Positions 5,942 to 10,178 of a stretch of 10,178 nucleotides of DNA are shown here, piece after piece (position 1 is the stretch's first letter; every line of letters begins with the position of its first letter). The translations under genes and the position numbers were made by a program. This DNA is from Candidatus Falkowiibacteriota bacterium (GTDB lineage Bacteria; Patescibacteriota; Patescibacteriia; CAIXNZ01). A model generated the notes under the pieces. It ran no database searches and had not been told where the DNA came from. It saw only the letters and a list, made by a program, of their open reading frames with translations. The stretch is from assembly GCA_903920975.1 (NCBI GenBank), contig CAIXNZ010000019.1, positions 1 through 10,178 of the forward strand, given 5' to 3'.

Positions 5942-6163
5942 ATGACTAAATGTCCATACTCACTTGGTTGGAAAGAATGCGCCGAAGCCAAAAAAAAAGA
6001 GCGAAAAATGCTGGAGCAGATAATCCACCTGGCCAAAAGAATGATAACGAGTAGGAAGAAAGAAATTGAGGAAGCCAAAAAGATATTCGGCCCGATAGCA
6101 TTCTGCTTTGCCGCTTACATTATGCTTTATTCTTTATGCGGCTTTGCGGCAATGATGAGATAG
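5942..6163 (+). CDS. Small membrane protein, unknown function
   Basis: 73 residues from ATG 5942. An in-frame ATG at 5873 would overlap the previous gene by 65 bases, so the later start is preferred; it also matches the recurrent TAA-ATTT-ATG junction seen between accessory genes. Layout: Cys4 and Cys13 near the N-terminus, a charged amphipathic helix (about 15-48, ECAEAKKKERKMLEQIIH), then one hydrophobic membrane segment (about 50-71, GPIAFCFAAYIMLYSLCGFA) and a short basic end MMR. A single C-terminal membrane anchor with a cytoplasmic coiled helix is suggested. The hydrophobic segment would be short for a holin by itself and no lysis genes are adjacent, so holin is not claimed. I do not recognise the family. 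TAG stop. Confidence 0.6.
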   Translation: MTKCPYSLGWKECAEAKKKERKMLEQIIHLAKRMITSRKKEIEEAKKIFGPIAFCFAAYIMLYSLCGFAAMMR

Positions 6164-6183
6164 CTATTTAAAAATCCTAAATA

Positions 6184-6228
6184 GAATCAGTCCCGAGGTT
6201 CTGTAACTCTGACCTCGGAGGCTGATTC
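6184..6228 (+). ncRNA. Structured RNA hairpin 1 (two-part stem)
   Basis: GAATCAG (6184-6190) pairs perfectly with CTGATTC (6222-6228); inside it CCGAGGT (6193-6199) pairs perfectly with ACCTCGG (6212-6218). The two 7-bp helices are joined by a small internal loop and closed by a 12-base loop. There is no ORF here and no T tract, so it is not a terminator. The 3' strand CTGATTC also takes part in the alternative long stem at 6222-6295, so the two outer helices exclude each other. Confidence 0.6.
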
Positions 6229-6295
6229 CCGTCGCGAGTTTCCCCTTGGCCGTGAACTTTAGGTTCAGGCATTACACTCTCGCGATGGAAATCAG
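6222..6295 (+). ncRNA. Structured RNA 2: 17-position stem enclosing a bulged hairpin
   Basis: Bases 6222-6238 (CTGATTCCCGTCGCGAG) pair with 6279-6295 (CTCGCGATGGAAATCAG): 15 Watson-Crick pairs, one G-T wobble and one C-A mismatch. Inside, GCC-(G)-TGAAC (6249-6257) pairs with GTTCA-GGC (6263-6270), with one bulged G and a 5-base loop. The 3' end of the long stem lies three bases before the tRNA at 6299. Not recognised as a known RNA class. Competes with hairpin 1 for 6222-6228. Confidence 0.6.
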
Positions 6296-6298
6296 CGA

Positions 6299-6371
6299 TA
6301 CGGGGTAGAGAAGTTGGCATCTCGCGGCGCTCATAACGCCGAGATCACGGGTTCAAATCCCGTCCCCGTTA
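6299..6371 (+). tRNA. tRNA with anticodon CAT, initiator-like (Met/fMet)
   Basis: 73 bases fold as a complete cloverleaf: acceptor 6299-6305 with 6364-6370, D stem GAGA/TCTC (6308-6311, 6320-6323) with GG in the loop, anticodon stem CGGCG/CGCCG (6325-6329, 6337-6341) with loop CTCATAA (anticodon 6332-6334), 5-base variable loop, T stem ACGGG/CCCGT with loop TTCAAAT, discriminator A6371. CCA is not encoded. Position 1:72 is T-T, unpaired, and 11:24 is A-T (purine-pyrimidine); both are hallmarks of bacterial initiator tRNA. The third hallmark, three G-C pairs in the anticodon stem, reads G-C, C-G, G-C instead of GGG:CCC. Elongator Met or a lysidine-modified Ile-CAU are alternatives. It sits inside the phage-like region, between a membrane protein gene and the winged-helix gene. 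Confidence 0.85.
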
Positions 6372-6374
6372 ATA

Positions 6375-6389
6375 GAATAACTCTTATTC
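6375..6389. promoter_or_regulatory. Perfect 15-base inverted repeat between tRNA and winged-helix gene
   Basis: GAATAA-CTC-TTATTC is a perfect inverted repeat beginning three bases after the tRNA discriminator and ending nine bases before the ATG at 6399. As RNA it is a 6-bp hairpin that could mark the tRNA 3' end; as DNA it could be an operator, for example for the DNA-binding protein encoded next to it. No T tract follows, so it is not an intrinsic terminator. Confidence 0.45.
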
Positions 6390-6398
6390 GTTTCACCT

Positions 6399-7280
6399 AT
6401 GCAAAACGAAACAAATGAAAAGTTAATTTTTACGCCCGAGTTTATACCTTGGCGCGGAAAAATCAAGAAGGAATTTGATTTAAACGATATCGAAACATTG
6501 CTTTATGGTTTTGTCAGGTTTTATCTTGAGAGCGCCAGCCCGGACAATAATAAATTTTATTTCACCAACAAGCAATTATCCGAGATGCTTAATACGTCCG
6601 AACCTACAATTACAAGATCGGTGAAAAATTTAGCAAAGAAGAAAATTATTAATACTTGTTATTTGCAGGGAGCGGGCGGAGGCAGAATAAGATGCCTATC
6701 TTTGAAATTTCAGCAGAAACTACTACAAATTCCGACTAATCAAATTGACGAGTTGGACTCATCAGAAAGACGAGTAAATAAGAATAGGATAAATAATAAT
6801 AACGTTACTATAGCGGCTGGCGCCGCCGAGAGTAAAAAAAAGAAAATTCCAAAACGAATGTTAATGGCAAGCGATGGCAAGTGGTATCCAGAAAAAAAAC
6901 TTGATACCGATTTACAATTAGTTGTTAATTACTTTTTCAAATTAAAAGATTGGGATTATAAAGACAAAAAACTGCAGGCGACTTATAGGAGATATTTAAG
7001 GCCGGCAAAAGAATTATTAAAAATATTCGATGATGCTGAATCCACCATAAGGGCAATTGACACGGTTTTTTCTTGGGCTAAAAAAAACAATCTTGAGTGG
7101 GGCTTAGATACTGTGATTAAAAAATTGCCAGAGATTGACAAACTTGGCCAGAAAAAAGCTGGCGTGGTCGTGTGCCGCAACGGAGACGAGGCGATTTGCA
7201 TCAACGGCCGCTGGGTAATGGCCAAAGACCATAGCGTCGTAATGGATTTAAAATACTTTCCCGAATTAGCAAAATTATAA
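6399..7280 (+). CDS. Winged-helix phage replication-type protein
   Basis: 293 residues. The N-terminal part (about 25-90) is a helix-turn-helix/winged helix: FDLNDIETLLYGFVRFYLES, then YFTNKQLSEMLNTSEPTITR (54-73) as the recognition unit and SVKNLAKKKIINTCYL as the wing. This resembles the DNA-binding domain of phage replication initiators and RepA-like proteins. A low-complexity linker with Asn and Lys runs about 122-152 (NRINNNN, SKKKKIPKR). The C-terminal part (about 155-250) is helical with aromatic residues (DWDYKDKKLQATYRRYLRP, then FSWAKKNNLEWGLDTVIKKL) and ends with a small Cys-containing beta region. No ATPase or polymerase motif is present. Context: ERF upstream, small wHTH downstream, an inverted repeat just before the gene. 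Replication initiation or helicase loading is inferred; a transcription regulator is the alternative. Confidence 0.75.
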   Translation: MQNETNEKLIFTPEFIPWRGKIKKEFDLNDIETLLYGFVRFYLESASPDNNKFYFTNKQLSEMLNTSEPTITRSVKNLAKKKIINTCYLQGAGGGRIRCLSLKFQQKLLQIPTNQIDELDSSERRVNKNRINNNNVTIAAGAAESKKKKIPKRMLMASDGKWYPEKKLDTDLQLVVNYFFKLKDWDYKDKKLQATYRRYLRPAKELLKIFDDAESTIRAIDTVFSWAKKNNLEWGLDTVIKKLPEIDKLGQKKAGVVVCRNGDEAICINGRWVMAKDHSVVMDLKYFPELAKL

Positions 7281-7284
7281 TTTT

Positions 7285-7464
7285 ATGGGCAGAAAAAAAT
7301 CACAGGGAATAAAATTAACCGGAAAATATTTTATAGACCGCGAAATGGCGATGCAGAACGCGGAGGATAGCTATATATTCACTTTGGGAAAAGGATTTTT
7401 CGTGGTTGGAGGCAAAATCGCCAGAGAAAATTTAATTGGCATGGAAAAATATGACCGAGCTTAG
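7285..7464 (+). CDS. Small basic protein of unknown function
   Basis: 59 residues, ATG at 7285, TAG stop at 7462-7464. It follows the winged-helix gene by four bases (TAA-TTTT-ATG), the same junction as before the 3D gene. The sequence starts MGRKKSQGIKLTGKYFIDRE, then EDSYIFTLGKGFFVVGGKIA: a charged N-terminus and a short beta-rich hydrophobic middle. It overlaps the start of the next gene (ATG 7451) by 14 bases in another frame, suggesting coupled translation. No known motif and no cysteines. Codon use is like its neighbours and the spacing favours a real gene, but the length is too short to be certain. Confidence 0.6.
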   Translation: MGRKKSQGIKLTGKYFIDREMAMQNAEDSYIFTLGKGFFVVGGKIARENLIGMEKYDRA

Positions 7465-7852
7465 ATTACAAGTTTTAAAAATTATTCAGGACCGCGATAA
7501 ATATAATCCCGTGCGCGGAGTCGATATTGTTAGAATTTTGAATCTAAGGGAAGACAAAAATAAGTTTGGAGCGAAATTGAGGCAGATTATAAACGGCTTG
7601 CGGAGAGAAGGTTTTGCAATATGCGCTAAGGGAAGCGGTTATTACTACCCGAAAACAGGCGCTGAATTGAAAGCCTACATAGACAGCTTTACGTCTCGCA
7701 TTGAATCTCAAACCGAAGCCCGAGATTGCTTGTTAAAAACTTACGATAGATTACACCAAGAGTGGATTTTAAAACAGCAAAACAAAATGCTTGACGAGAT
7801 GAAAATAAGGAGCCAGCAAAAAAGCTTGTTGCCCACTCCCTTACCCGCCTAA
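7451..7852 (+). CDS. Winged-helix-like phage protein
   Basis: 133 residues from ATG 7451; a TTG at 7436 five codons earlier (reading MAWKN) is possible but adds no family sequence and has no ribosome site. The N-terminal 70 residues look like a winged helix: MTELRLQVLKIIQDRD, PVRGVDIVRILNLREDKNKF, GAKLRQIINGLRREGFAICA, and the wing KGSGYYYPKTGAELKAYIDS. The pattern of a Gly-Tyr-Tyr-Tyr-Pro wing followed by a helix with YIDSFTSRI is seen in small phage and plasmid proteins that follow replication genes. The C-terminal third is helical and polar, likely coiled coil (RLHQEWILKQQNKMLDEM). It overlaps the previous gene by 14 bases. A DNA-binding accessory to replication or a regulator is inferred. 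Confidence 0.7.
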   Translation: MTELRLQVLKIIQDRDKYNPVRGVDIVRILNLREDKNKFGAKLRQIINGLRREGFAICAKGSGYYYPKTGAELKAYIDSFTSRIESQTEARDCLLKTYDRLHQEWILKQQNKMLDEMKIRSQQKSLLPTPLPA

Positions 7853-7861
7853 AATAAATTT

Positions 7862-8137
7862 ATGGAATTATTAACGCCAAGACAAGCGGCGATAAAACTG
7901 ATTGAGCATTACGTGTTAAGGGGCGACAACTTGCATTCTCTAAGAAGCGGACAGCTGTTTTGCTCTTGTGAGGAATTCAGGGCAGGAATAAGCGGGTTTT
8001 TAAGCGGGAAAAAATATGGTTCGGATAAAATTGTTGTCAGCAGAATTAACGGCAAGGAATGCGAGGAAGTATTTGATTTAGCGGACATATTTAATTTAAT
8101 CAAAAACGAAGGAGGCGAACAGAAACAATTATTTTAA
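7862..8137 (+). CDS. Conserved-looking small protein, unknown function
   Basis: 91 residues. It begins MELLTPRQAAIKLIEHYVLR, followed by a compact alpha/beta sequence with Cys33, Cys35 (LFCSCEEFRAGISGF) and Cys56, then KIVVSRINGKECEEVFDLAD and an acidic-basic tail KNEGGEQKQLF. The C-terminal QLF ends like a clamp-binding peptide but is too short to claim. No enzyme motif and no membrane segment. It starts nine bases after the previous stop without a Shine-Dalgarno and with the AAATTT-ATG context, and ends four bases before the next ATG. Family not recognised. Confidence 0.65.
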   Translation: MELLTPRQAAIKLIEHYVLRGDNLHSLRSGQLFCSCEEFRAGISGFLSGKKYGSDKIVVSRINGKECEEVFDLADIFNLIKNEGGEQKQLF

Positions 8138-8141
8138 ATTT

Positions 8142-8312
8142 ATGGAAAAAACGAGAGAGAAAATAATAAAAGAAGAATACACGGTTTGCGATTATTGCGG
8201 GAAAGAAATCGATAAAAAAGATTGCGTTACGGAAGTTGCCGACGGAAAGTCATTTGATTTTCACCTGGAATGTTTTGATAAAATTATTTTAAAAAATGTT
8301 AAAATTTATTAA
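8142..8312 (+). CDS. Small treble-clef-type zinc protein
   Basis: 56 residues. CDYCGKEI (Cys16, Cys19) and HLECF (His41, Cys44) form a Cys-x2-Cys ... His-x2-Cys set with 21 residues between, the layout of LIM-like or treble-clef fingers. N-terminus MEKTREKIIKEEYTV is charged; the C-terminus KIILKNVKIY is beta-like. The start ATG is four bases after the previous stop (TAA-ATTT-ATG). Small proteins with this arrangement occur in phage genomes; function unknown, binding of nucleic acid or a protein likely. Too short for a family name. Confidence 0.65.
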   Translation: MEKTREKIIKEEYTVCDYCGKEIDKKDCVTEVADGKSFDFHLECFDKIILKNVKIY

Positions 8313-8329
8313 TTAATAATAAAAAATTT

Positions 8330-8533
8330 ATGGAAAAATTTAAATTCCAAAATGGCCAAGTAGTCAGGGATAAAATCTCTGAATTTGAAGGGACGATAAT
8401 CGGCAGAGCTGATTATCTGACGGGTTGTATTCAATATTGTCTTTGCTCAAAAGGGAAAAGGAATGTAAAAAACGAAAATATTTGGATGGATGAAGCACGA
8501 TTGATTTTGACGAATAAAAAAACAAAGAATTAA
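8330..8533 (+). CDS. Small phage-type protein with SH3-like barrel look
   Basis: 67 residues. MEKFKFQNGQVVRDKISEFE, then GTIIGRADYLTGCIQYCLCS, and WMDEARLILTN. The pattern 'FKxGxxVRDKxxxFEGxIxGRAxYLxGCIQYxL ... WxDEAxL' is one I know from short hypothetical proteins in phages and prophages, with a predicted small beta barrel. Cys33, Cys37 and Cys39 are in the middle strand. The gene is preceded by an AT-rich 17-base gap and no SD. A 54-base gap to the HU gene follows, GC-rich in its first part and A/T-only before the ATG, without a convincing promoter or terminator. Role unknown. Confidence 0.7.
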   Translation: MEKFKFQNGQVVRDKISEFEGTIIGRADYLTGCIQYCLCSKGKRNVKNENIWMDEARLILTNKKTKN

Positions 8534-8587
8534 AGGGCGTGGGTGGTCCCGTTTCTTTCGCACCTAAAATTTAATTAATTTAATTTT

Positions 8588-8893
8588 ATGAACCAAAATG
8601 ATTTAACGAGGTCTATTGCCAATAGAGTCGGCCTGCCCCAAATTCTTGTCAATAAAGTCGTGGATTCAATGCTGGAAGAAATAATTTTTCAATTAAAATC
8701 GGGGGAGGCAATCAATCTGACTGGCTTTGGCAGATTCACCGCGAGAGTCAGGCACGCGCGCAGGGGCTTTAATCCGAAGACAAGGCAGAATATTGATATC
8801 CCTGAGGTTATTATTCCGAAATTTAAATCAGGGTCTTGGTTAAAAAAAGAATTAAAAAACAAAAATGACCGAGCAACTGAAACTACAATTTAG
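8588..8893 (+). CDS. HU/IHF-family DNA-bending protein
   Basis: 101 residues, slightly longer than the usual 90-95 of HU. It forms dimers that bend DNA with two beta arms; phages use HU/IHF-like proteins for DNA compaction, recombination and replication. The marks are the N-terminal helices (MNQNDLTRSIANRVGLPQ, VNKVVDSMLEEIIFQLK), GEAINLTGFGRF (39-50), the arm tip RRGFNPKT (58-65) with the intercalating Pro63, and VIIPKFKSGSWLKKEL (74-89). The C-terminal KNKNDRATETTI is a short extra tail. No Shine-Dalgarno; A/T-only leader TTTAATTTT before the ATG. Ends TAG. Whether it is HU- or IHF-like in partner use cannot be decided. Confidence 0.93.
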   Translation: MNQNDLTRSIANRVGLPQILVNKVVDSMLEEIIFQLKSGEAINLTGFGRFTARVRHARRGFNPKTRQNIDIPEVIIPKFKSGSWLKKELKNKNDRATETTI

Positions 8894-8912
8894 GGAAAAA
8901 GAACATCAATGA
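8865..8912 (+). pseudogene. Possible short decayed ORF or leader peptide between HU and NinB-like genes
   Basis: ATG 8865 overlaps the end of HU and opens a 15-codon frame (MTEQLKLQFREKEHQ) closed by TGA. After the TGA the same frame continues open for 25 codons (starting IFDLIDKYQN) into the start of the NinB-like gene, ending at another TGA (8988-8990). The first part looks protein-like and its start repeats the ATGACCGAG seen at 7451. It may be a remnant of a small nuclease-type gene or chance. Low confidence. Confidence 0.2.
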
Positions 8913-8943
8913 ATTTTCGACTTAATCGATAAATATCAAAATT

Positions 8944-9360
8944 ATGGCGGGGGAGAGAATCACACCAAAATTCCGAGCCGAAGTCGTTGACGGCAAATTG
9001 AAATTCTACAACGAAATCAGATTTTTTGAATATCTGAAAAAGTTGAACGGCTTTTATTACGTGGGCTTGGAAAAAATTAAGAAGACGAGGACGGATAAGC
9101 AAAACAGATTTTATTGGGCCTATTTGCGGATACTCTCGGAAGAGACGGGCAACGAAGAAGAAACGATGCACGAATATTTTAAAAGGGTATTTTTGCCGCC
9201 GAGATTTGAAAAAATAAAATTCGGCAAAAAAAGCGGCGAGATAAAACTACCGGCAACCACGACCACGCTTTCAAAACTGGAGTTCGGAGAATACTTAACC
9301 AAAATTGAAGCGATGACCGGAATTTCCGCCCCAAATCCCGAAGAATATTTTTATCAATAA
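8944..9360 (+). CDS. NinB-like phage recombination protein
   Basis: 138 residues. NinB (lambda Orf) is a phage recombination mediator that binds SSB and single strands. Here the pattern is KFRAEVVDGKLKFYNEIRFF (9-28), EYLKKLNG, then RTDKQNRFYWAYLRILSEET (49-68), MHEYFKRVFLPP (75-86) and the end TTTTLSKLEFGEYLTKIEAM with a final NPEEYFYQ. The motif RTDKQNRFYW and the Thr-Thr-leading C-terminal helix are family marks. The start at 8944 is favoured because the family commonly begins with a strand close to KFRAEV; no Shine-Dalgarno is seen. It follows HU by 50 bases and is 12 bases before the next gene. Together with ERF it points to a recombination module. Assignment to the wider NinB-like family is likely; identity of mechanism is not proved. 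Confidence 0.8.
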   Translation: MAGERITPKFRAEVVDGKLKFYNEIRFFEYLKKLNGFYYVGLEKIKKTRTDKQNRFYWAYLRILSEETGNEEETMHEYFKRVFLPPRFEKIKFGKKSGEIKLPATTTTLSKLEFGEYLTKIEAMTGISAPNPEEYFYQ

Positions 9361-9372
9361 TTAACTAATTTT

Positions 9373-9531
9373 ATGGCAGATTTAATTGACGATTTAATTC
9401 AAACCACAATTAAGATTGAAGGCCGTTATGTTATAGCTAAACCCTTGCCAAATTTGGTTATTAATAGAATAAAAGATGTTTGGGGAATTTTGACCGGCAA
9501 ATATTTAGCGGTCAGATTTTACAAACAATAA
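9373..9531 (+). CDS. Small protein of unknown function
   Basis: 52 residues from ATG 9373 to TAA 9529-9531. It reads MADLIDDLIQTTIKIEGRYV, then IAKPLPNLVINRIKDVWGIL and TGKYLAVRFYKQ. There is an amphipathic N-terminal helix and a second hydrophobic helix with Trp38; no cysteines, no membrane segment, no known motif. It starts 12 bases after the NinB-like stop and ends four bases before the 3D gene (TAA-TTTT-ATG). The regular spacing and A/T-rich start context argue that it is translated. Family unknown. Confidence 0.6.
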   Translation: MADLIDDLIQTTIKIEGRYVIAKPLPNLVINRIKDVWGILTGKYLAVRFYKQ

Positions 9532-9535
9532 TTTT

Positions 9536-9991
9536 ATGCGGGGGAAAATCGCAATTACAATTTTAATAGTAATTTCAACAATCTGCTGGGTAATCGGAGC
9601 GGTCAGCGCGAAATCTGACGGCAAGTCGGAAGCACAAATTAATTTGGCTGTAAGTTCTGACGCTCCCTTATCTGGCCAAGAATTGCCGATAGAGAATTTT
9701 AAAACAATTAACGCAATAGTTTATGCTTACAACGCGGAAAAATCACAAACTGACGATAGCCCTTGCATTACTGCTAATGGCTTTAATCTTTGCGGTGATA
9801 TACGCCATAGCACTGTTGCCAACAATTGCTTACCTTTCAATACTCATGTCATTATTGTCGATACTGTATTCGTGGTTCGTGATAGAATGAATTCTCGCTA
9901 CGGCTGTAATGTCTTCGATATTTTCATGAAAAGCCACGAAGACGCGATAAGGTGGGGCAAGAAAAAATTAGAGGTTAAAATCTATGAATAA
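9536..9991 (+). CDS. Secreted 3D-domain (Asp-Asp-Asp) protein
   Basis: 151 residues. The N-terminus is a signal peptide: basic MRGK, hydrophobic IAITILIVISTICWVIG, and AVSA (22-25), the likely signal peptidase site. The mature part holds a 3D/RlpA-like double-psi barrel, about 60-150: VYAYNAEKSQTDDSPCITAN (62-81), a NNCLPFNTHVIIV strand, FVVRDRMNSRYG (112-123) with Asp116, and FDIF with Asp128, then DAIRWGKKKLEVKI. This set occurs in cell wall hydrolases and small secreted proteins of bacteria and phages. Four cysteines (77, 86, 98, 124) could form disulfides outside the membrane. The start ATG is four bases after the previous stop; the next gene overlaps its stop by 8 bases. Peptidoglycan action or host envelope modification is inferred; which activity, lytic or regulatory, cannot be told. 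Confidence 0.85.
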   Translation: MRGKIAITILIVISTICWVIGAVSAKSDGKSEAQINLAVSSDAPLSGQELPIENFKTINAIVYAYNAEKSQTDDSPCITANGFNLCGDIRHSTVANNCLPFNTHVIIVDTVFVVRDRMNSRYGCNVFDIFMKSHEDAIRWGKKKLEVKIYE

Positions 9992-10178
9992 AATACATTC
10001 AAAAGAATGGTTTTTAAACAGAATCGGTAAGAGGGTTTTTAGGGACGCTACAAGTTGCAAATGCCAACACTGCAAGGACATTGTTGAGAATGGTTTAGTC
10101 ATCGGGAGCGATTTGCATGCCATTTATTTGTTTGATTGCCAAAATGAAATGGAAGTTTTTTATAGAGATAAAAAATAA
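9984..10178 (+). CDS. Small cysteine-rich phage-type protein
   Basis: 64 residues. ATG 9984 overlaps the 3D stop by eight bases (ATGAATAA), implying coupled translation. The sequence has FLNRIGKRVFRDATSCKCQH, with Cys25, Cys27 and Cys30, then GLVIGSDLHAIYLFDCQNEM with His45 and Cys52, and the end FYRDKK. The spacing suggests one zinc site from a Cys-x-Cys-x2-Cys and His/Cys. The pattern 'RDATSCKC ... YLxDCQNE ... YRDK' is one I recall from small hypothetical proteins of prophages. The TAA ends exactly at the last base of the window. Function unknown. Confidence 0.75.
   Translation: MNKIHSKEWFLNRIGKRVFRDATSCKCQHCKDIVENGLVIGSDLHAIYLFDCQNEMEVFYRDKK

Noticed and set aside
5942..6163. Holin call for the small membrane protein
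   Set aside because: It has a single membrane segment, no adjacent endolysin, and sits in a recombination/replication cluster.
6184..6295. CRISPR array or terminator in the structured region
   Set aside because: There are no regular direct repeats with spacers, and no T tract follows either stem.
8534..8587. Promoter or hairpin before the HU gene
   Set aside because: The first part is GC-rich but only a four-base stem (GGTG/CACC) can be made, and no -35/-10 pair with proper spacing was found.
120..10178. Alternative genetic code (UGA as glycine) as in Gracilibacteria
   Set aside because: All conserved genes are full length with no in-frame TGA and use GGN for glycine.

Overview
The window joins two different pieces of DNA, all of it coding on the + strand. 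Bases 1-4200 hold the end of a bacterial ribosomal-protein/alpha operon: infA, rpmJ, rpsM, rpsK, rpsD, rpoA, rplQ, rplM, rpsI. It has an upstream terminator with an overlapping promoter, and a strong terminator after rpsI. Bases 4201-10178 look like the early region of a tailed phage or prophage: an ERF single-strand annealing recombinase, a coiled-coil phage protein, a winged-helix replication-type protein, an HU/IHF protein, a NinB-like protein, a secreted 3D-domain protein and many tiny ORFs. An intercalated RNA segment contains foldable structures and a CAU tRNA.

The host is most plausibly a candidate-phyla-radiation (Patescibacteria) bacterium, but this is inference. The supporting points are AT-rich ribosomal genes with almost no Shine-Dalgarno sequences, a short L13, an RNA polymerase alpha subunit without its C-terminal domain, and small tight genes. 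UGA does not appear to be recoded: all genes read through intact with the standard bacterial code and glycine is encoded by GGN. Nevertheless none of the 24 genes called here ends in TGA (21 TAA, 3 TAG).

Layout. 1-119: terminator of an upstream gene and a candidate extended -10 promoter. 120-4115: translation initiation factor, ribosomal proteins and RpoA, co-directional and mostly separated by only a few bases. 4171-4201: terminator, which marks the host/accessory boundary. 4265-6163: TFIIB-like zinc-ribbon microprotein, ERF recombinase with a zinc-ribbon tail, DUF-type phage protein, small membrane protein. 6184-6371: two folding elements that compete for one shared strand, then a tRNA with anticodon CAU and initiator-like hallmarks. 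6375-6389: perfect inverted repeat. 6399-8533: winged-helix replication-type protein and five small proteins. 8588-10178: HU, NinB-like, 3D-domain secreted protein and small ORFs.

How it works together (inference): ERF, NinB-like protein, HU and the winged-helix protein form a typical phage recombination/replication module. The small cysteine-rich proteins are likely accessory zinc proteins. The secreted 3D protein would act at the cell envelope. No integrase, repressor, terminase or structural gene is in view, so prophage, plasmid-like element and assembly join cannot be told apart from this window alone. The most unusual points are the initiator-like tRNA next to a possible RNA switch, the alpha subunit lacking its CTD, and a recurrent SD-less A/T-rich start context in the accessory genes.
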